Below are positions 42,801 through 52,927 of a stretch of 64,000 nt of DNA, piece by piece. A program made the translations under genes and the position numbers. Origin of the DNA: CAWBQO01 sp963790965. GTDB taxonomy: Bacteria > Bacteroidota > Rhodothermia > Rhodothermales > DASSAV01. The stretch lies in assembly GCA_963790965.1 (NCBI GenBank), contig CAWBQO010000003.1, positions 1 through 64,000 of the forward strand, read 5' to 3'. Each line of letters opens with the position of its first letter. Within the stretch, counting starts at the first letter, position 1. The notes beneath the pieces were generated by a model. It did no database searches. It was not told the DNA's origin and saw nothing but the letters and a program-made list of their open reading frames with translations.

Positions 42801-43038
42801 GGTCTTGACCGCCTGCCAGCAGGTCTGCCCGGCTGATGCGATCACGTTTGGGGATATTTCGAACCCGTCCAGCAAGGTTGTCCAGCAGAAGGCGATCTCC
42901 CGCAACTACGATCTTCTGGCCGAACTGAATACAAAGCCTCGCACGTCCTACCAGGGCCTCGTGCGAAATCCCAATCCGGCCCTGCTACCGGCACTTGCCG
43001 AAACGGCGGCCTTGCCCGTAACCCCTGCCGCACATTAA
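39886..43038 (+). CDS. actB: Alternative complex III iron-sulfur/molybdopterin-like subunit ActB
   Basis: A 1050-residue periplasmic subunit. A Tat-like signal (SRRQFLQLMGASAALAGL, residues about 54-71, ending TAC) precedes a large molybdopterin-oxidoreductase-like domain that lacks a usual cofactor-binding Cys. The C-terminal quarter (from about residue 800) holds four Cys clusters: CTGCSACVIAC, CVHCENAPCEPVCP, CIGTRYCSNNCPYKVRRF and CNYCVQRI...CQQVCPADAI, which fit three [4Fe-4S] and one [3Fe-4S] centre. The ATG at 39886 follows AGAAAGAAAGC; the open frame from 39850 adds unrelated residues. Confidence 0.94.
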   Translation: MIELPIIDSQESGAGSGAQKYWRSQAQLQGDSEARSGDEFMPDSDDEASRPSRRQFLQLMGASAALAGLTACRQPVEHILPYTRKPEEVIPGLSLFYATAMPFRGVVRPLLVESHEGRPTKVEGNPQHPMSLGTTSAFEQASVLDLYDPDRSQRVLKGGALSTAAEFVAYARVLLAGAGGNRMAVIHEDMASPTARALMDDLRAAYPNLRAVAYNAEGESAAKQGMMMAFGRPLRPWYRFTRESVVVSLDADFLNPADLNFVRNTRDFADSRDVETPEDGMSRLYVAESQFTITGGRADHRLKLRASDVPLFASALAERLGVGGGTTDSRFANHPFVNAAADDLRRAGANGVVIAGETQPAWVHALAAAMNGSINSIGTSMTLLDTGETAADMQPGAFRRLVADMAAGLLDTVLILEANPAYNAPAEMDFAAALARVPAKIHLGMHVDETAALCDWHLPRQHYLENWSDGRAFDGTVSIVQPLIAPLFEETFSELELLNLLATGKTTTAYNLVRSRWQTEVLGGGDFDTAWQRALHDGFVPGTSYPTVAAAASAAPTAEAVGPADGIEVVFRLDNKVLDGRYANNAWMQELPEPVTKIVWGNVAQMSAATAARLGLEVNYDAGRFYADTIQISAGDVSVGPLPVWIAQGHPDDSISVSFGYGRNIKSFRDKDGWHLFDRDSSINVYAQGTLSENVGANVFPIRPSLETRVIIGPKLDRVGGDFLVATLQEHGSMEGRPIVRDATLAEFRANPTFAVDEVELLPEGEPWDEYPALWQDNHPMGEPALKDNLYFKHQWGMSIDLNRCTGCSACVIACQSENNIPVVGKEPAAYGREMHWLRIDRYYTYDTPGEELTDDPRMVVQPLFCVHCENAPCEPVCPVYATTHSPDGISEMTYNRCIGTRYCSNNCPYKVRRFNFFHWSKVPPAMVQMQYNPNVTVRFRGVMEKCNYCVQRIREVNRRTIVEDRPMADGEVLTACQQVCPADAITFGDISNPSSKVVQQKAISRNYDLLAELNTKPRTSYQGLVRNPNPALLPALAETAALPVTPAAH

Positions 43039-43094
43039 TCTTTCGCAGACCAACGAGCGCTCTGCGAACGACTGCATAAAACGGACGAAAAAGA

Positions 43095-44614
<1,520 letters not shown>

Positions 44615-44629
44615 ATAGAGAAAACGACG

Positions 44630-45319
44630 ATGAGTCTGCTGAAAGAATTTGCCCGCGACGTTAAGTCCACGATGGGGATTTACGAACCTGCCGAGAGCGG
44701 CCCTTTCGGGTTGTTGGCGGAGTTCCGCAATCCCGGTGTGCTCCTGCACGCCGCCGAGCGGATGCACAAGGAAGGGTACCGGTTCTTCGACACGCATTCG
44801 CCTTTTCCTATCCACGGGATGGACCGCGCGATGGGACTCGGTCAGTCCAAGGTTGGCTATATTGCACTGGGCGGCGGCCTCGGGGGCCTTCTGACAGGAT
44901 ACCTCATGCAGTGGTGGATGGGTGGCTACGACTACCCGATCAACGTGGGCGGCAAGCCGTTCTTCGCGATCGAGCCGTCGATACCGATCATGTTCGAACT
45001 GACGATTCTACTCGCCGCGCTTTCGACAGTGGCCGGAATGCTGGCCTTGAATGGTCTGCCGAGGCTGTACAATCCGCTCTTTTACTCCCGACGATTCCTT
45101 CGCGCGACCGACGACGGGTTTTTCCTGCACGTTTCCGGCACCGACAAGCGGTTCTCGGTGGACGGCACGCGCGAGTTGCTTTCGGATCTGGGCGCTGTTT
45201 TCGTGGAGGAAGTCTACGATAATGAGGTCACGGAGGACCGCTTGAGCAAGAAGGAACGCGCGCGTTATGAAAGCGGCGAGCCGATCCCCGTTGCGCATTC
45301 CGCCCCGACCACCCGCTGA
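44630..45319 (+). CDS. actD: Alternative complex III subunit ActD (DUF3341)
   Basis: A 229-residue inner-membrane protein. Its N-terminal soluble part has GLLAEFRNPGVLLHAAERM and GYRFFDTHSPFPIHGMDRAM, the DUF3341 signature. Two hydrophobic segments follow (GYIALGGGLGGLLTGYLMQW and PIMFELTILLAALSTVAGML). The C-terminus is hydrophilic. ActD is a constant member of the complex but carries no cofactor. It lies between actC and actE, as in other act clusters. Confidence 0.94.
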   Translation: MSLLKEFARDVKSTMGIYEPAESGPFGLLAEFRNPGVLLHAAERMHKEGYRFFDTHSPFPIHGMDRAMGLGQSKVGYIALGGGLGGLLTGYLMQWWMGGYDYPINVGGKPFFAIEPSIPIMFELTILLAALSTVAGMLALNGLPRLYNPLFYSRRFLRATDDGFFLHVSGTDKRFSVDGTRELLSDLGAVFVEEVYDNEVTEDRLSKKERARYESGEPIPVAHSAPTTR

Positions 45320-45360
45320 TGCCTCTTCCCACGCGCTTGCGCCGACGACATTCTGTTGAG

Positions 45361-46050
45361 ATGAAGCACTACTTCTTGATCTTTGCGATGGGCGGGCTGT
45401 TGATGGCCGGATGCCGGGGTATGGAGTCCCGGAAGCCGCCTATCCAGCCCAACCTGAACATGGACTTTCAGGTCCGCTACGATCCGCAGGAGGCAAACCC
45501 CTTCTTCGAAGACGGCCGTGCCATGCGCCCGACCGTGCGGGGGACGATCGCGCGCGGACAGCTTCGAGAGGACGAGGCGTTCTACAATGGAACGTCTGCA
45601 GGCAATCAAATGCTCGATCACATCCCGGTGCCCGTGACGCGCGCCCTGCTGGAGCGGGGACAACAGCGTTTCGGCATTTACTGCGCCGTTTGCCACGGCT
45701 ACGCGGGGGACGGGCAGGGCATCATGATGACCGGCAACTACGGCTTCACGCCCGCTCCCTCGTTCCATGACCCGCGGCTGCTCGCGGTGCAGGAGGGCTA
45801 CATCTTCAACGTGATTACGAACGGGATGCGCACGATGCCTCCCTACGCGCAGCAGATCGCAGTCGCGGACCGGTGGGCCATCGTGGCTTACGTCAGGGCC
45901 TTGCAGCGGACTGAGAACGCCTCCGTGGCGGACGTGCCGCTCGCAGAACGCGCGGGTCTCTCCCCGGTCGCCACTCCCGCAGCAATGGACTCTACGGCAC
46001 CCTCGGGCGCGGCCGCTGCACCTGCGGCGGACAGCGCCGCGACTCCGTAA
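45361..46050 (+). CDS. actE: Alternative complex III monoheme cytochrome c subunit ActE
   Basis: A 229-residue lipoprotein cytochrome. The signal ends in the lipobox LLMAGC (Cys at residue 18 if the start is 45361), so the protein is membrane-tethered by lipid. One heme site CAVCHG and a distal Met region (NGMRTMPPYAQQI) show a class I cytochrome c. The last 40 residues are Ala/Pro-rich linker. An ATG at 45319 overlaps the actD stop but would put 14 odd residues before the signal. ActE is a likely electron exit of the complex. Confidence 0.92.
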   Translation: MKHYFLIFAMGGLLMAGCRGMESRKPPIQPNLNMDFQVRYDPQEANPFFEDGRAMRPTVRGTIARGQLREDEAFYNGTSAGNQMLDHIPVPVTRALLERGQQRFGIYCAVCHGYAGDGQGIMMTGNYGFTPAPSFHDPRLLAVQEGYIFNVITNGMRTMPPYAQQIAVADRWAIVAYVRALQRTENASVADVPLAERAGLSPVATPAAMDSTAPSGAAAAPAADSAATP

Positions 46051-46098
46051 TCCGCCTCGCCCTGAAGCGCTCCATCACTTTCCTCAGTTGCACCTTCC

Positions 46099-47448
46099 AT
46101 GGCTTCTTCGCTCGAACATTCAGGCTTTTTCGAAGGGCTTATAGACCCGTTCCGGCCGACGCGAGCAAACGCTGGGCGGCACTACCGCTTTGCCGCGTCC
46201 GACTTGACGTGGGGCGTTCCGCTCGGTATCGGGTTGTTCATGCTGGTCGTCGCTGCCGTGGGCTGGGTCGTCGATCCGGCGCGGTTCTACTTCGCGTATC
46301 TCATCGGCTGGGCGTTCTGCCTCACGATTACGCTGGGGTCTCTCTTCTTCGTGCTCGCACACCACATTACGAAGGCGCATTGGGGCGTGGTGATCCGGCG
46401 CGTTCCGGAGTCGCTCACGTGGGCCTTTCCGCTCCTGGCAGTTCTGAGCATACCCATTCTGCTGGGAATGCACGACCTCTACCACTGGACGCACCATGAA
46501 CTCTATGTAGTCGGTGGGCCGGAGTACGACGCGCTGCTCGCCGGAAAGCGGGCTTATCTGAACACGCCTTTCTGGATTACGCGGCTCGCGCTGTACTTTT
46601 TCGTGTGGACGTACATGTCGTACCGGCTGTACAAGCTCTCGCTGGCGCAGGACCTGAGCGCCGACGAAGACATTCCGGACGCGCAGCGCAAGGTTGCGGC
46701 GTGGGGCATTCCCGTCTTCGCCGTCACAACCGCCTTTGCCTCGTACGACATCCTCATGTCGGTAGACCCGCACTGGTTTTCGACCATCTTCGGCGTCTAC
46801 ATTTTCTCCGGTGCGTTCTGGTCGGCCAACGCCATGATCATCCTGATCGTGGCCGCGCTGCAGCGCCGAGGGCAGGCGTTCGAGCGAGTCGTGACCACAG
46901 AGCACTTCCACGATCTCGGCAAGTGGCTGTTCGCCTTCACCGTGTTTTGGGCGTACATTGCCTTCAGCCAGTATATGCTCATCTGGTACGCGAACATACC
47001 CGAAGAGACGTTCTGGTACAGGCACCGGCTGGAAGGTGGCTGGGGCTGGCACAGCGCGGCCCTGCTGATTGCGCACTTTATTCTGCCGTTCATATTGCTA
47101 CTGCCGAGGGCGTCCAAGCGCATCCTTCCGGTGCTTGCCTTTATGGCCGTGTGGGCGCTCGTGATGCAGTGGTTCGACCTGAACTGGCTCGTGATGCCGG
47201 CTTACCAGCCGGGGGCGCACGCTGCTGAGGCCGCCGCCCACGTCATGGAAAATGGCGCTTTCTATCCCGGTGCGATGCCGGAGGAGGTCGGCTATGGCCA
47301 CGCGGGATTCCACTGGGTGGACTTCGCCTGCTGGTTCGGCCTGTTCGGCGTCTACCTTGCGGCAGCGCTCTACCGGCTCTCGCGGCACAGCGTCGTTCCG
47401 CGGAACGATCCGAGACTGAACATGTCGCTCAACTTCCACAATGCTTGA
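46099..47448 (+). CDS. actF: Alternative complex III membrane subunit ActF
   Basis: A 449-residue integral membrane protein with about ten helices, a second NrfD-like subunit of the complex. Motifs: LTWGVPLGIGLFMLVVAAVG, SLFFVLAHHITKAHWGVVIR, the acidic/His segment HDLYHWTHHELY, AFASYDILMSVDPHWFSTIFG and GKWLFAFTVFWAYIAFSQYM. ActF is proposed to take part in quinone handling or proton paths. The gene is intact, unlike actC. It follows actE by 48 bases. Confidence 0.93.
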   Translation: MASSLEHSGFFEGLIDPFRPTRANAGRHYRFAASDLTWGVPLGIGLFMLVVAAVGWVVDPARFYFAYLIGWAFCLTITLGSLFFVLAHHITKAHWGVVIRRVPESLTWAFPLLAVLSIPILLGMHDLYHWTHHELYVVGGPEYDALLAGKRAYLNTPFWITRLALYFFVWTYMSYRLYKLSLAQDLSADEDIPDAQRKVAAWGIPVFAVTTAFASYDILMSVDPHWFSTIFGVYIFSGAFWSANAMIILIVAALQRRGQAFERVVTTEHFHDLGKWLFAFTVFWAYIAFSQYMLIWYANIPEETFWYRHRLEGGWGWHSAALLIAHFILPFILLLPRASKRILPVLAFMAVWALVMQWFDLNWLVMPAYQPGAHAAEAAAHVMENGAFYPGAMPEEVGYGHAGFHWVDFACWFGLFGVYLAAALYRLSRHSVVPRNDPRLNMSLNFHNA

Positions 47449-47561
47449 GCGGTGCCCTGCCTCGCCCTCGTGTGAAGGCGCGGTGTAGGAGGATCTTCAC
47501 AAAGAACAGCGATCCGCTCCGGCGCGAGCGGGTAAGGACAGACGAATATCCACTGAGGAAT

Positions 47562-48425
47562 ATGGCTGAGCACCCCGCCACGAAGAATATCCCGCTCGAC
47601 CCGGCGCTTTACGGCCCTCGCAACGAAGAAGTCGTCGACGCCCGAAACGTGCACTTTCGCTGGGCCGAAGTGGACGGTGCAACCGAGTATCGCATGCAGG
47701 TGGCCGGAGACAGTTCCTTTGAGGAATTGCTGATCGACGAGGCGTTTACCACGGAAACGCAGTTCAGCGCCGCCGAAAAGTTTGCAGCCGAAGACGAAAC
47801 GTTCTACTGGCGCGTACTGGCACTGGTGGACGGCCTTTGGAGTCCGGGCGAACACATCGAGAGTTTCCTGGCGGGCACGCCCGAACAGGCGTCCTTGCAC
47901 CTCGCGCGGCCCGACGACGACGGCAGGCTCGGTCCGTATCCCGAACTGATTCGCTCCGGTGCCGCCTCGGCGCAGGCAGAACTGACGGGCAGCGACACTG
48001 CGGCGCTGGAGGAAGAGGAGATGGGCGTCGAGCATGAGGGCATCGAGACGGGGCAGATCATCGGCATTGCGGCGGCCGTGATCGTGGCGCTCATCTGTAT
48101 GATTATCGCCGTCTTCTTCCTCTACGACAACCTCCACCGTTCGACTTACAGCAGCGTCGTCGGGATGTCCGGCTATCCTGACCGCATGCGCACCGAGCAG
48201 GCGGCCGCCGAGCGCCTGTCAGGCTACGGGATCATCGACGAAGGATCAGGCATTTACAAGATTCCGATAGAGCGCGCCATGGAAAGGATGGTTGAAGAGT
48301 CGGTGGCCCGGCCCGCGGACTCTTTCTCGTCCGAATTGCCCCTCCTTCCCGCCGGGAGCAGAGACGCCGCCGCCGCGCCCGCCCGCTTTGACCAAACCCC
48401 GGCCGCAACGCAGCCGAACCAATAG
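47562..48425 (+). CDS. Single-span membrane protein with N-terminal Fn3-like domain in the act-cox cluster
   Basis: A 287-residue protein of unknown function. Residues about 25-100 look like a fibronectin type III-type beta domain (VHFRWAEVDGATEYRMQVAG, then FYWRVLALVDGLWSPG). An acidic linker leads to one transmembrane helix at 166-187 (IIGIAAAVIVALICMIIAVFFL region). The C-terminal part has a conserved-looking block, LSGYGIIDEGSGIYKIPIER with AMERMVEE, that I associate with proteins next to SCO genes in several phyla. The start at 47562 has GAGGAA just upstream. Its place between actF and SCO suggests a role in assembling complex III or the oxidase. Confidence 0.7.
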   Translation: MAEHPATKNIPLDPALYGPRNEEVVDARNVHFRWAEVDGATEYRMQVAGDSSFEELLIDEAFTTETQFSAAEKFAAEDETFYWRVLALVDGLWSPGEHIESFLAGTPEQASLHLARPDDDGRLGPYPELIRSGAASAQAELTGSDTAALEEEEMGVEHEGIETGQIIGIAAAVIVALICMIIAVFFLYDNLHRSTYSSVVGMSGYPDRMRTEQAAAERLSGYGIIDEGSGIYKIPIERAMERMVEESVARPADSFSSELPLLPAGSRDAAAAPARFDQTPAATQPNQ

Positions 48426-48434
48426 TTGTTTGTC

Positions 48435-49289
48435 GTGACGAGTAGAGTCTTCTCTTTAGCAGCGTTTCTCATTCTCGCCGCCGCCGGCGCGGGTGAGGTG
48501 CACGCGCAGCCAAGTGGGCAGAAGCTCGGCGTCTTTGAAGGCGTCGGCATGACGGAAAAGCTCGGCGGGTCGCTCCCGCTCGATCTCACGTTCCGCGACG
48601 AAACCGGACGCACGGTGAAGCTCGGGGATTACTTCGGCGGCGAACATCCCGTCGTGCTCAACCTCGTCTATCACAGCTGCCCGATGCTGTGCAACCTCGT
48701 GCTCGACGGCACCACGGCAGCCATGAAAGGCCTGGACTGGACGCCCGGCGACGAGTTCACGGCGCTCGCCATCAGCTTTTCGCCGGCGGAAGGGCCGGAG
48801 GAGTCTGCGCGCGCCAAGGAGCGGTACACCCAGATGCTCGGCAAACCCGAGGCCGCTTCGGGATGGCACTTTCTTACGGGCAGCGAGGAGAGCATCCAGG
48901 CGCTAACCAGCGCCGTCGGTTTTGAGTATAAATGGGTCGAAGCGCAGCAGGAATATGCGCACCCGGCCGTCGTGACCTTCTTAAGCGGCGAAGGCAAGAT
49001 TACGCGGTATCTGTACGGGCTTGACATCCCCTCGCGAACCATGCGGACGGCGCTGCTCGAGGCCTCTGAAGGGAAGATCGGCAGTCCGCTCGATCAAGCG
49101 ATCCTCTTTTGTTTTCAGTACGATCCTTCCGAAAACTCGTACGTGCCGGACGCCATCAATCTTATGAAGGCCGGCGGCGGCCTTACGCTGCTCGCACTCG
49201 GCAGCTTTCTGCTTTTCTTCTGGCGGCGCGAGCGTCGCCGCAGCGAATCCACCCTGGACCTGCCGGTTTCCGGCATGGTACGCCCGTAG
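48435..49289 (+). CDS. SCO1/SenC-family copper chaperone
   Basis: Delivers copper to the CuA site of the oxidase subunit II encoded next. The protein has a signal peptide (ending EVHAQ), a thioredoxin fold with the copper-binding CxxxC (YHSCPMLCNLV) and the distal His (YAHPAVVTFLS), and an unusual C-terminal transmembrane helix (GGLTLLALGSFLLFFWRRER). I used GTG 48435, 9 bases after the previous stop; TTG 48426 is also possible. About 284 residues. It sits directly before coxB. Confidence 0.9.
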   Translation: MTSRVFSLAAFLILAAAGAGEVHAQPSGQKLGVFEGVGMTEKLGGSLPLDLTFRDETGRTVKLGDYFGGEHPVVLNLVYHSCPMLCNLVLDGTTAAMKGLDWTPGDEFTALAISFSPAEGPEESARAKERYTQMLGKPEAASGWHFLTGSEESIQALTSAVGFEYKWVEAQQEYAHPAVVTFLSGEGKITRYLYGLDIPSRTMRTALLEASEGKIGSPLDQAILFCFQYDPSENSYVPDAINLMKAGGGLTLLALGSFLLFFWRRERRRSESTLDLPVSGMVRP

Positions 49290-49307
49290 CATTCCCGACC
49301 CCCCTCG

Positions 49308-50282
49308 ATGCAAGCACAGCAAACGCCCACTCTGCCGTCTATGGAAGGAAGCGGAGGCCTCTGGCTTCCGGGTGGCCACTCCACGCTCTCGCCCAGCGTG
49401 GATGCGCTCTTTAACTTCGTCAACATCGTTAGCCTGATCCTCTTTCTCGGCGTCGTCTTCGTGATGGTCTTTCTGGCATACCGGTTCCGCCGGCGCGGCC
49501 CGAACGACCGGCCTACCCCCGTGAAAGAGAACAAGGCGATGGAGATCGCCTGGATTGCCGTGCCGACTATTCTCGTGCTGGTCACCTTCTTCTGGGGCTT
49601 CACGGTTTACGTGAAAATCCAGGTGGCTCCGCCGGATTCCTACCTCATCAACGTGACGGGCCGCCAGTGGAGCTGGGCGTTCCAGTATCCCAACGGCGCG
49701 CAGACGGTGAACGAGATTCACGTGCCCGTCAACCGCCCCGTTCGGCTCCAGATGAGTAGTGAAGACGTGCTGCATAGCCTCTTCATTCCCGTCTTTCGCG
49801 TTAAACAGGACGTTCTCCCGAACCGGTATTCCTACGTGTGGTTCGAAGCGACGGACGTGGGCGAATACCCGCTCTTCTGCACGGAATACTGCGGCACCTC
49901 GCACTCCGGCATGTGGGCGAAAGTAGTCGTTGAGTCTCAGGAGGAATTCGACGCATGGCTGAAGAAGCAACCTGCCGGCGGGGCGGACCTGCCGCCCGCT
50001 GAATACGGCGCGCTGCTCTACGCGCAGCAGGGCTGCCAGGCGTGCCACAGCGTCGACGGATCGACGAAGATCGGGCCGAGCTTCAAAGGAATCTTCGGGC
50101 ATGAGCAGCCGATGGAAGGCGGCGCGACGGTGGAGGTGGACGAGAATTACCTCCGCGAATCGATCCTTCAGCCGAACGCGCAAGTAGTAGCCGGATTCCC
50201 GCCGGTGACGCCGTCGTCGTACTCAAACCTCGAGGAGGCGCAGATAACGGCGCTCGTCGAGTATATAAAGACCTTGAAGTAG
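49308..50282 (+). CDS. coxB: Cytochrome c oxidase subunit II with fused cytochrome c (caa3 type)
   Basis: A 324-residue subunit. Two transmembrane helices (about 33-55 and 75-97) anchor it; the periplasmic cupredoxin domain has the CuA ligands His (VLHSLFIPVFRVKQD), CTEYCGTSHSGM. A class I cytochrome c domain follows at about 230-324 with heme site CQACHS. The fusion marks a caa3 oxidase, which takes electrons directly from small carriers or from complex III. Lies 18 bases after SCO. Confidence 0.95.
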   Translation: MQAQQTPTLPSMEGSGGLWLPGGHSTLSPSVDALFNFVNIVSLILFLGVVFVMVFLAYRFRRRGPNDRPTPVKENKAMEIAWIAVPTILVLVTFFWGFTVYVKIQVAPPDSYLINVTGRQWSWAFQYPNGAQTVNEIHVPVNRPVRLQMSSEDVLHSLFIPVFRVKQDVLPNRYSYVWFEATDVGEYPLFCTEYCGTSHSGMWAKVVVESQEEFDAWLKKQPAGGADLPPAEYGALLYAQQGCQACHSVDGSTKIGPSFKGIFGHEQPMEGGATVEVDENYLRESILQPNAQVVAGFPPVTPSSYSNLEEAQITALVEYIKTLK

Positions 50283-50338
50283 AGAACGCCCGAACGAGGT
50301 TCGTTGCCGCAGGCAGCGACCTGCAAGTCGAAAACATT

Positions 50339-52105
50339 ATGGCCACTTCCGCTCAGTCCATCGCCCGCGCGCAGAACAGCGAGGTGCAGGCGCACCATCA
50401 CGCGGACGTAAACTACCTGAACCACGACAAGAGCATCAAGTCGTGGCTCCTGACGCTCGATCATAAGCGGATCGGGATCATGTACGGGGTCACGCTCGCG
50501 CTGATGTTCTTCATCGGCGGTGTGCTTGCGCTCATGGTGCGAACGGAGCTGCTTACGCCCGGCGAGACGTACATGAGCAACTCGAGCTACAACTGGGCCT
50601 TTACGATGCACGGCATCGTCATGGTCTTTCTGTTCCTCGTCCCGTCCATCCCCGCTATCCTCGGCAACCTGATGCTGCCCTTGCAGCTCGGGGCAAAGGA
50701 CGTGGCCTTCCCGCGCTTGAACCTCGCGAGTTACTACGTCTATCTCGCCGGTGGTCTGTTCGTCTTCCTGGCGCAGTTCGCGGGCCATGTAGACACCGGA
50801 TGGACCTTCTATACGCCATACTCGACCTCGGAGGCAGGGGCTGCGCCGGTCATGTTGATGACGACCGCCATCTTCATCGCGGGCTTCTCGTCCATCTTTA
50901 CCGGCATCAACTTCATTGTCACGATCCACAAGATGCGCGCCCCGGGACTAACGTGGAACCGGCTACCGCTCTTCGTCTGGTCGCTCTATGCCGTCAGTCT
51001 CGTGCAGATCCTGGCGACGCCGGTGCTCGGCATCACGGTGCTGCTGCTCTTCCTGGAGAACTTCCTGCACATCGGCATTTTTGACCCGGCGCTCGGCGGC
51101 GACCCGATCCTGTTCCAGCACTTCTTCTGGTTCTATTCGCACCCGGCCGTCTACATCATGATCTTGCCGGCGTTTGGCGTCATTTCCGAACTCATCGGGA
51201 CGTTCTCCCGGCAGCGCGTCTTCGGGTACCGGGCCATTGCGCTTTCTTCCGTAGCCATCGCGCTGCTCGGGTTCATGGTCTGGGGACACCACATGTTCGT
51301 CTCCGGCCAGTCGACGCTGGCGGCGGTCGTTTTCTCGCTCATCACCTACCTGATCGGCATCCCGTCCGGCATTAAAGTCTTTAACTGGCTCGCAACGATG
51401 TACCGAGGCTCGGTCTGGCTGCAGACGCCGATGCTTTACGCGCTGAGCTTCATTTTCCTCTTTACCATTGGCGGGCTTACCGGCATCATGGTGGGCGTGC
51501 TTGCGGTCGACGTTCATCTCCACGACACGTACTACGTCGTCGGGCACTTCCACTACGTCATGATGGGCGGCACCGTGATCGCGCTGCTCGGCGGGGTGCA
51601 TTACTGGTGGCCGAAGGCAACCGGCAAGCTGTACAGCGAACTGGTAGGCAAAATCGCCGCCGTGACCATCTTTGTGGGCTTCAACCTCACGTTCTTCACG
51701 CAGCTCATTCTCGGTGCCCGTGGAATGCCGCGCCGGTATGCGGACTATGCCGCCGAGTTCCAGGGCCTTCACGTGCTGTCCACGAGCGGCTCGTACATCC
51801 TCGCCATCGGCCTGTTCATTGCGGCCGGCAACTTGATCTATTCGCTGTTCAAGGGCAAGCGCGCTCCGGCTAATCCGTGGGGGGCCGCGACGCTCGAATG
51901 GACGCACACCTCGTCGCCGCCCATCCCGCACAACTTCACGCGCACGCCCATCGTTACGCGGGGTCCGTACGACTTCCACCTTGCCCACGACGTTTTCGGT
52001 GGCGGCGACGGTGCCGGGGATGGCGCTGGCGAGCGCATTCCGGAGCCGGTTGACGATGCCGTCGAACGAGGCCCGGCCCGGCCGGAGCTTTACGGCGAGA
52101 AGTAG
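50339..52105 (+). CDS. coxA: Cytochrome c oxidase subunit I, A2 type
   Basis: The 588-residue catalytic subunit with twelve helices holding the heme/CuB oxygen-reduction site. Ligands: His in AFTMHGIVMVF, CuB site FWFYSHPAVYIMILPAFG, WGHHMF, and the paired HFHYVMMGG. The YSHPAVY form replaces the XGHPEV glutamate of A1 oxidases, so this is an A2 enzyme with a tyrosine/serine proton route, as described for Rhodothermus marinus caa3. The tail after residue 530 is Gly/Pro-rich and polar. Lies 56 bases after coxB. Confidence 0.96.
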   Translation: MATSAQSIARAQNSEVQAHHHADVNYLNHDKSIKSWLLTLDHKRIGIMYGVTLALMFFIGGVLALMVRTELLTPGETYMSNSSYNWAFTMHGIVMVFLFLVPSIPAILGNLMLPLQLGAKDVAFPRLNLASYYVYLAGGLFVFLAQFAGHVDTGWTFYTPYSTSEAGAAPVMLMTTAIFIAGFSSIFTGINFIVTIHKMRAPGLTWNRLPLFVWSLYAVSLVQILATPVLGITVLLLFLENFLHIGIFDPALGGDPILFQHFFWFYSHPAVYIMILPAFGVISELIGTFSRQRVFGYRAIALSSVAIALLGFMVWGHHMFVSGQSTLAAVVFSLITYLIGIPSGIKVFNWLATMYRGSVWLQTPMLYALSFIFLFTIGGLTGIMVGVLAVDVHLHDTYYVVGHFHYVMMGGTVIALLGGVHYWWPKATGKLYSELVGKIAAVTIFVGFNLTFFTQLILGARGMPRRYADYAAEFQGLHVLSTSGSYILAIGLFIAAGNLIYSLFKGKRAPANPWGAATLEWTHTSSPPIPHNFTRTPIVTRGPYDFHLAHDVFGGGDGAGDGAGERIPEPVDDAVERGPARPELYGEK

Positions 52106-52163
52106 CCGTCGACGCACCTCACCGCACTTTCTGACCGTTTTTCACCTACGCACCAACCTGCGC

Positions 52164-52859
52164 ATGGCTACAGCACAGCCAACCATCGGCACCGCGCCGC
52201 ATTCGGTGGAGCACGGGGGACACCCCACCCACCTGCAGCACCACTTCGTTTCGTCGGACCAGCAGTTCGAAGCCTCGAAGCTCGGCATGTGGCTCTTCCT
52301 CGTCACGGAGATCCTGCTGTTCAGCGGGATGTTCGTTGCCTACACCGTCTATCGATCGTGGCACCCGGAGGTGTTCGAAGTGGCGAGCAAGGCGCTCAAT
52401 CCGTTCCTTGGCGGATTGAACACGCTCGTTCTCCTCGGATCGTCGTTTACGGTGGCCCTTTCGATCCACATGGCGCAGGTGAACAACAAACGCGGCGTTG
52501 TGATCAGCCTGTGGACGACCGTTGCGCTGGCAGCGGTCTTTCTCGTGGTGAAGTATTTCGAGTACACCGCCAAGTTCGAACACGGACTCTACCCCGGAGC
52601 GGCGTTTGCTCCCCACGGCGATTATGCCGTTATGGCGATACCTTACGCGCGGCAGTTCTTCAGCATCTACTTCGTAATGACCGGCATTCACGGCGTACAC
52701 GTGCTCGTGGGCATGGGCGTCATTTCGTGGATGGCCATTCGCGCCATGCGCGGAGAGTTCAACAGCACGTATTACACGCCCGTGGAGCTTACCGGACTCT
52801 ACTGGCACCTTGTCGACATCATCTGGATTTTCCTCTTTCCGCTGATGTACCTGATCTGA
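52164..52859 (+). CDS. coxC: Cytochrome c oxidase subunit III
   Basis: A 231-residue membrane subunit with about five helices. Motifs: KLGMWLFLVTEILLFSGMF, LNTLVLLGSSFTVALSIHMA, FVMTGIHGVHVLVGMG and the end LTGLYWHLVDIIWIFLFPL, all standard for subunit III. ATG 52164 gives a His-rich cytosolic N-terminus (SVEHGGHPTHLQHHF). The open frame from 51981 reads through the end of coxA and is not coding there. Confidence 0.95.
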   Translation: MATAQPTIGTAPHSVEHGGHPTHLQHHFVSSDQQFEASKLGMWLFLVTEILLFSGMFVAYTVYRSWHPEVFEVASKALNPFLGGLNTLVLLGSSFTVALSIHMAQVNNKRGVVISLWTTVALAAVFLVVKYFEYTAKFEHGLYPGAAFAPHGDYAVMAIPYARQFFSIYFVMTGIHGVHVLVGMGVISWMAIRAMRGEFNSTYYTPVELTGLYWHLVDIIWIFLFPLMYLI

Positions 52860-52927
52860 CCCGTCCGCAAGACAGAGTTTGCGAGCAGGACGCGCGTGAC
52901 TGCCTCAATTAACATCAATCGTTCCCT

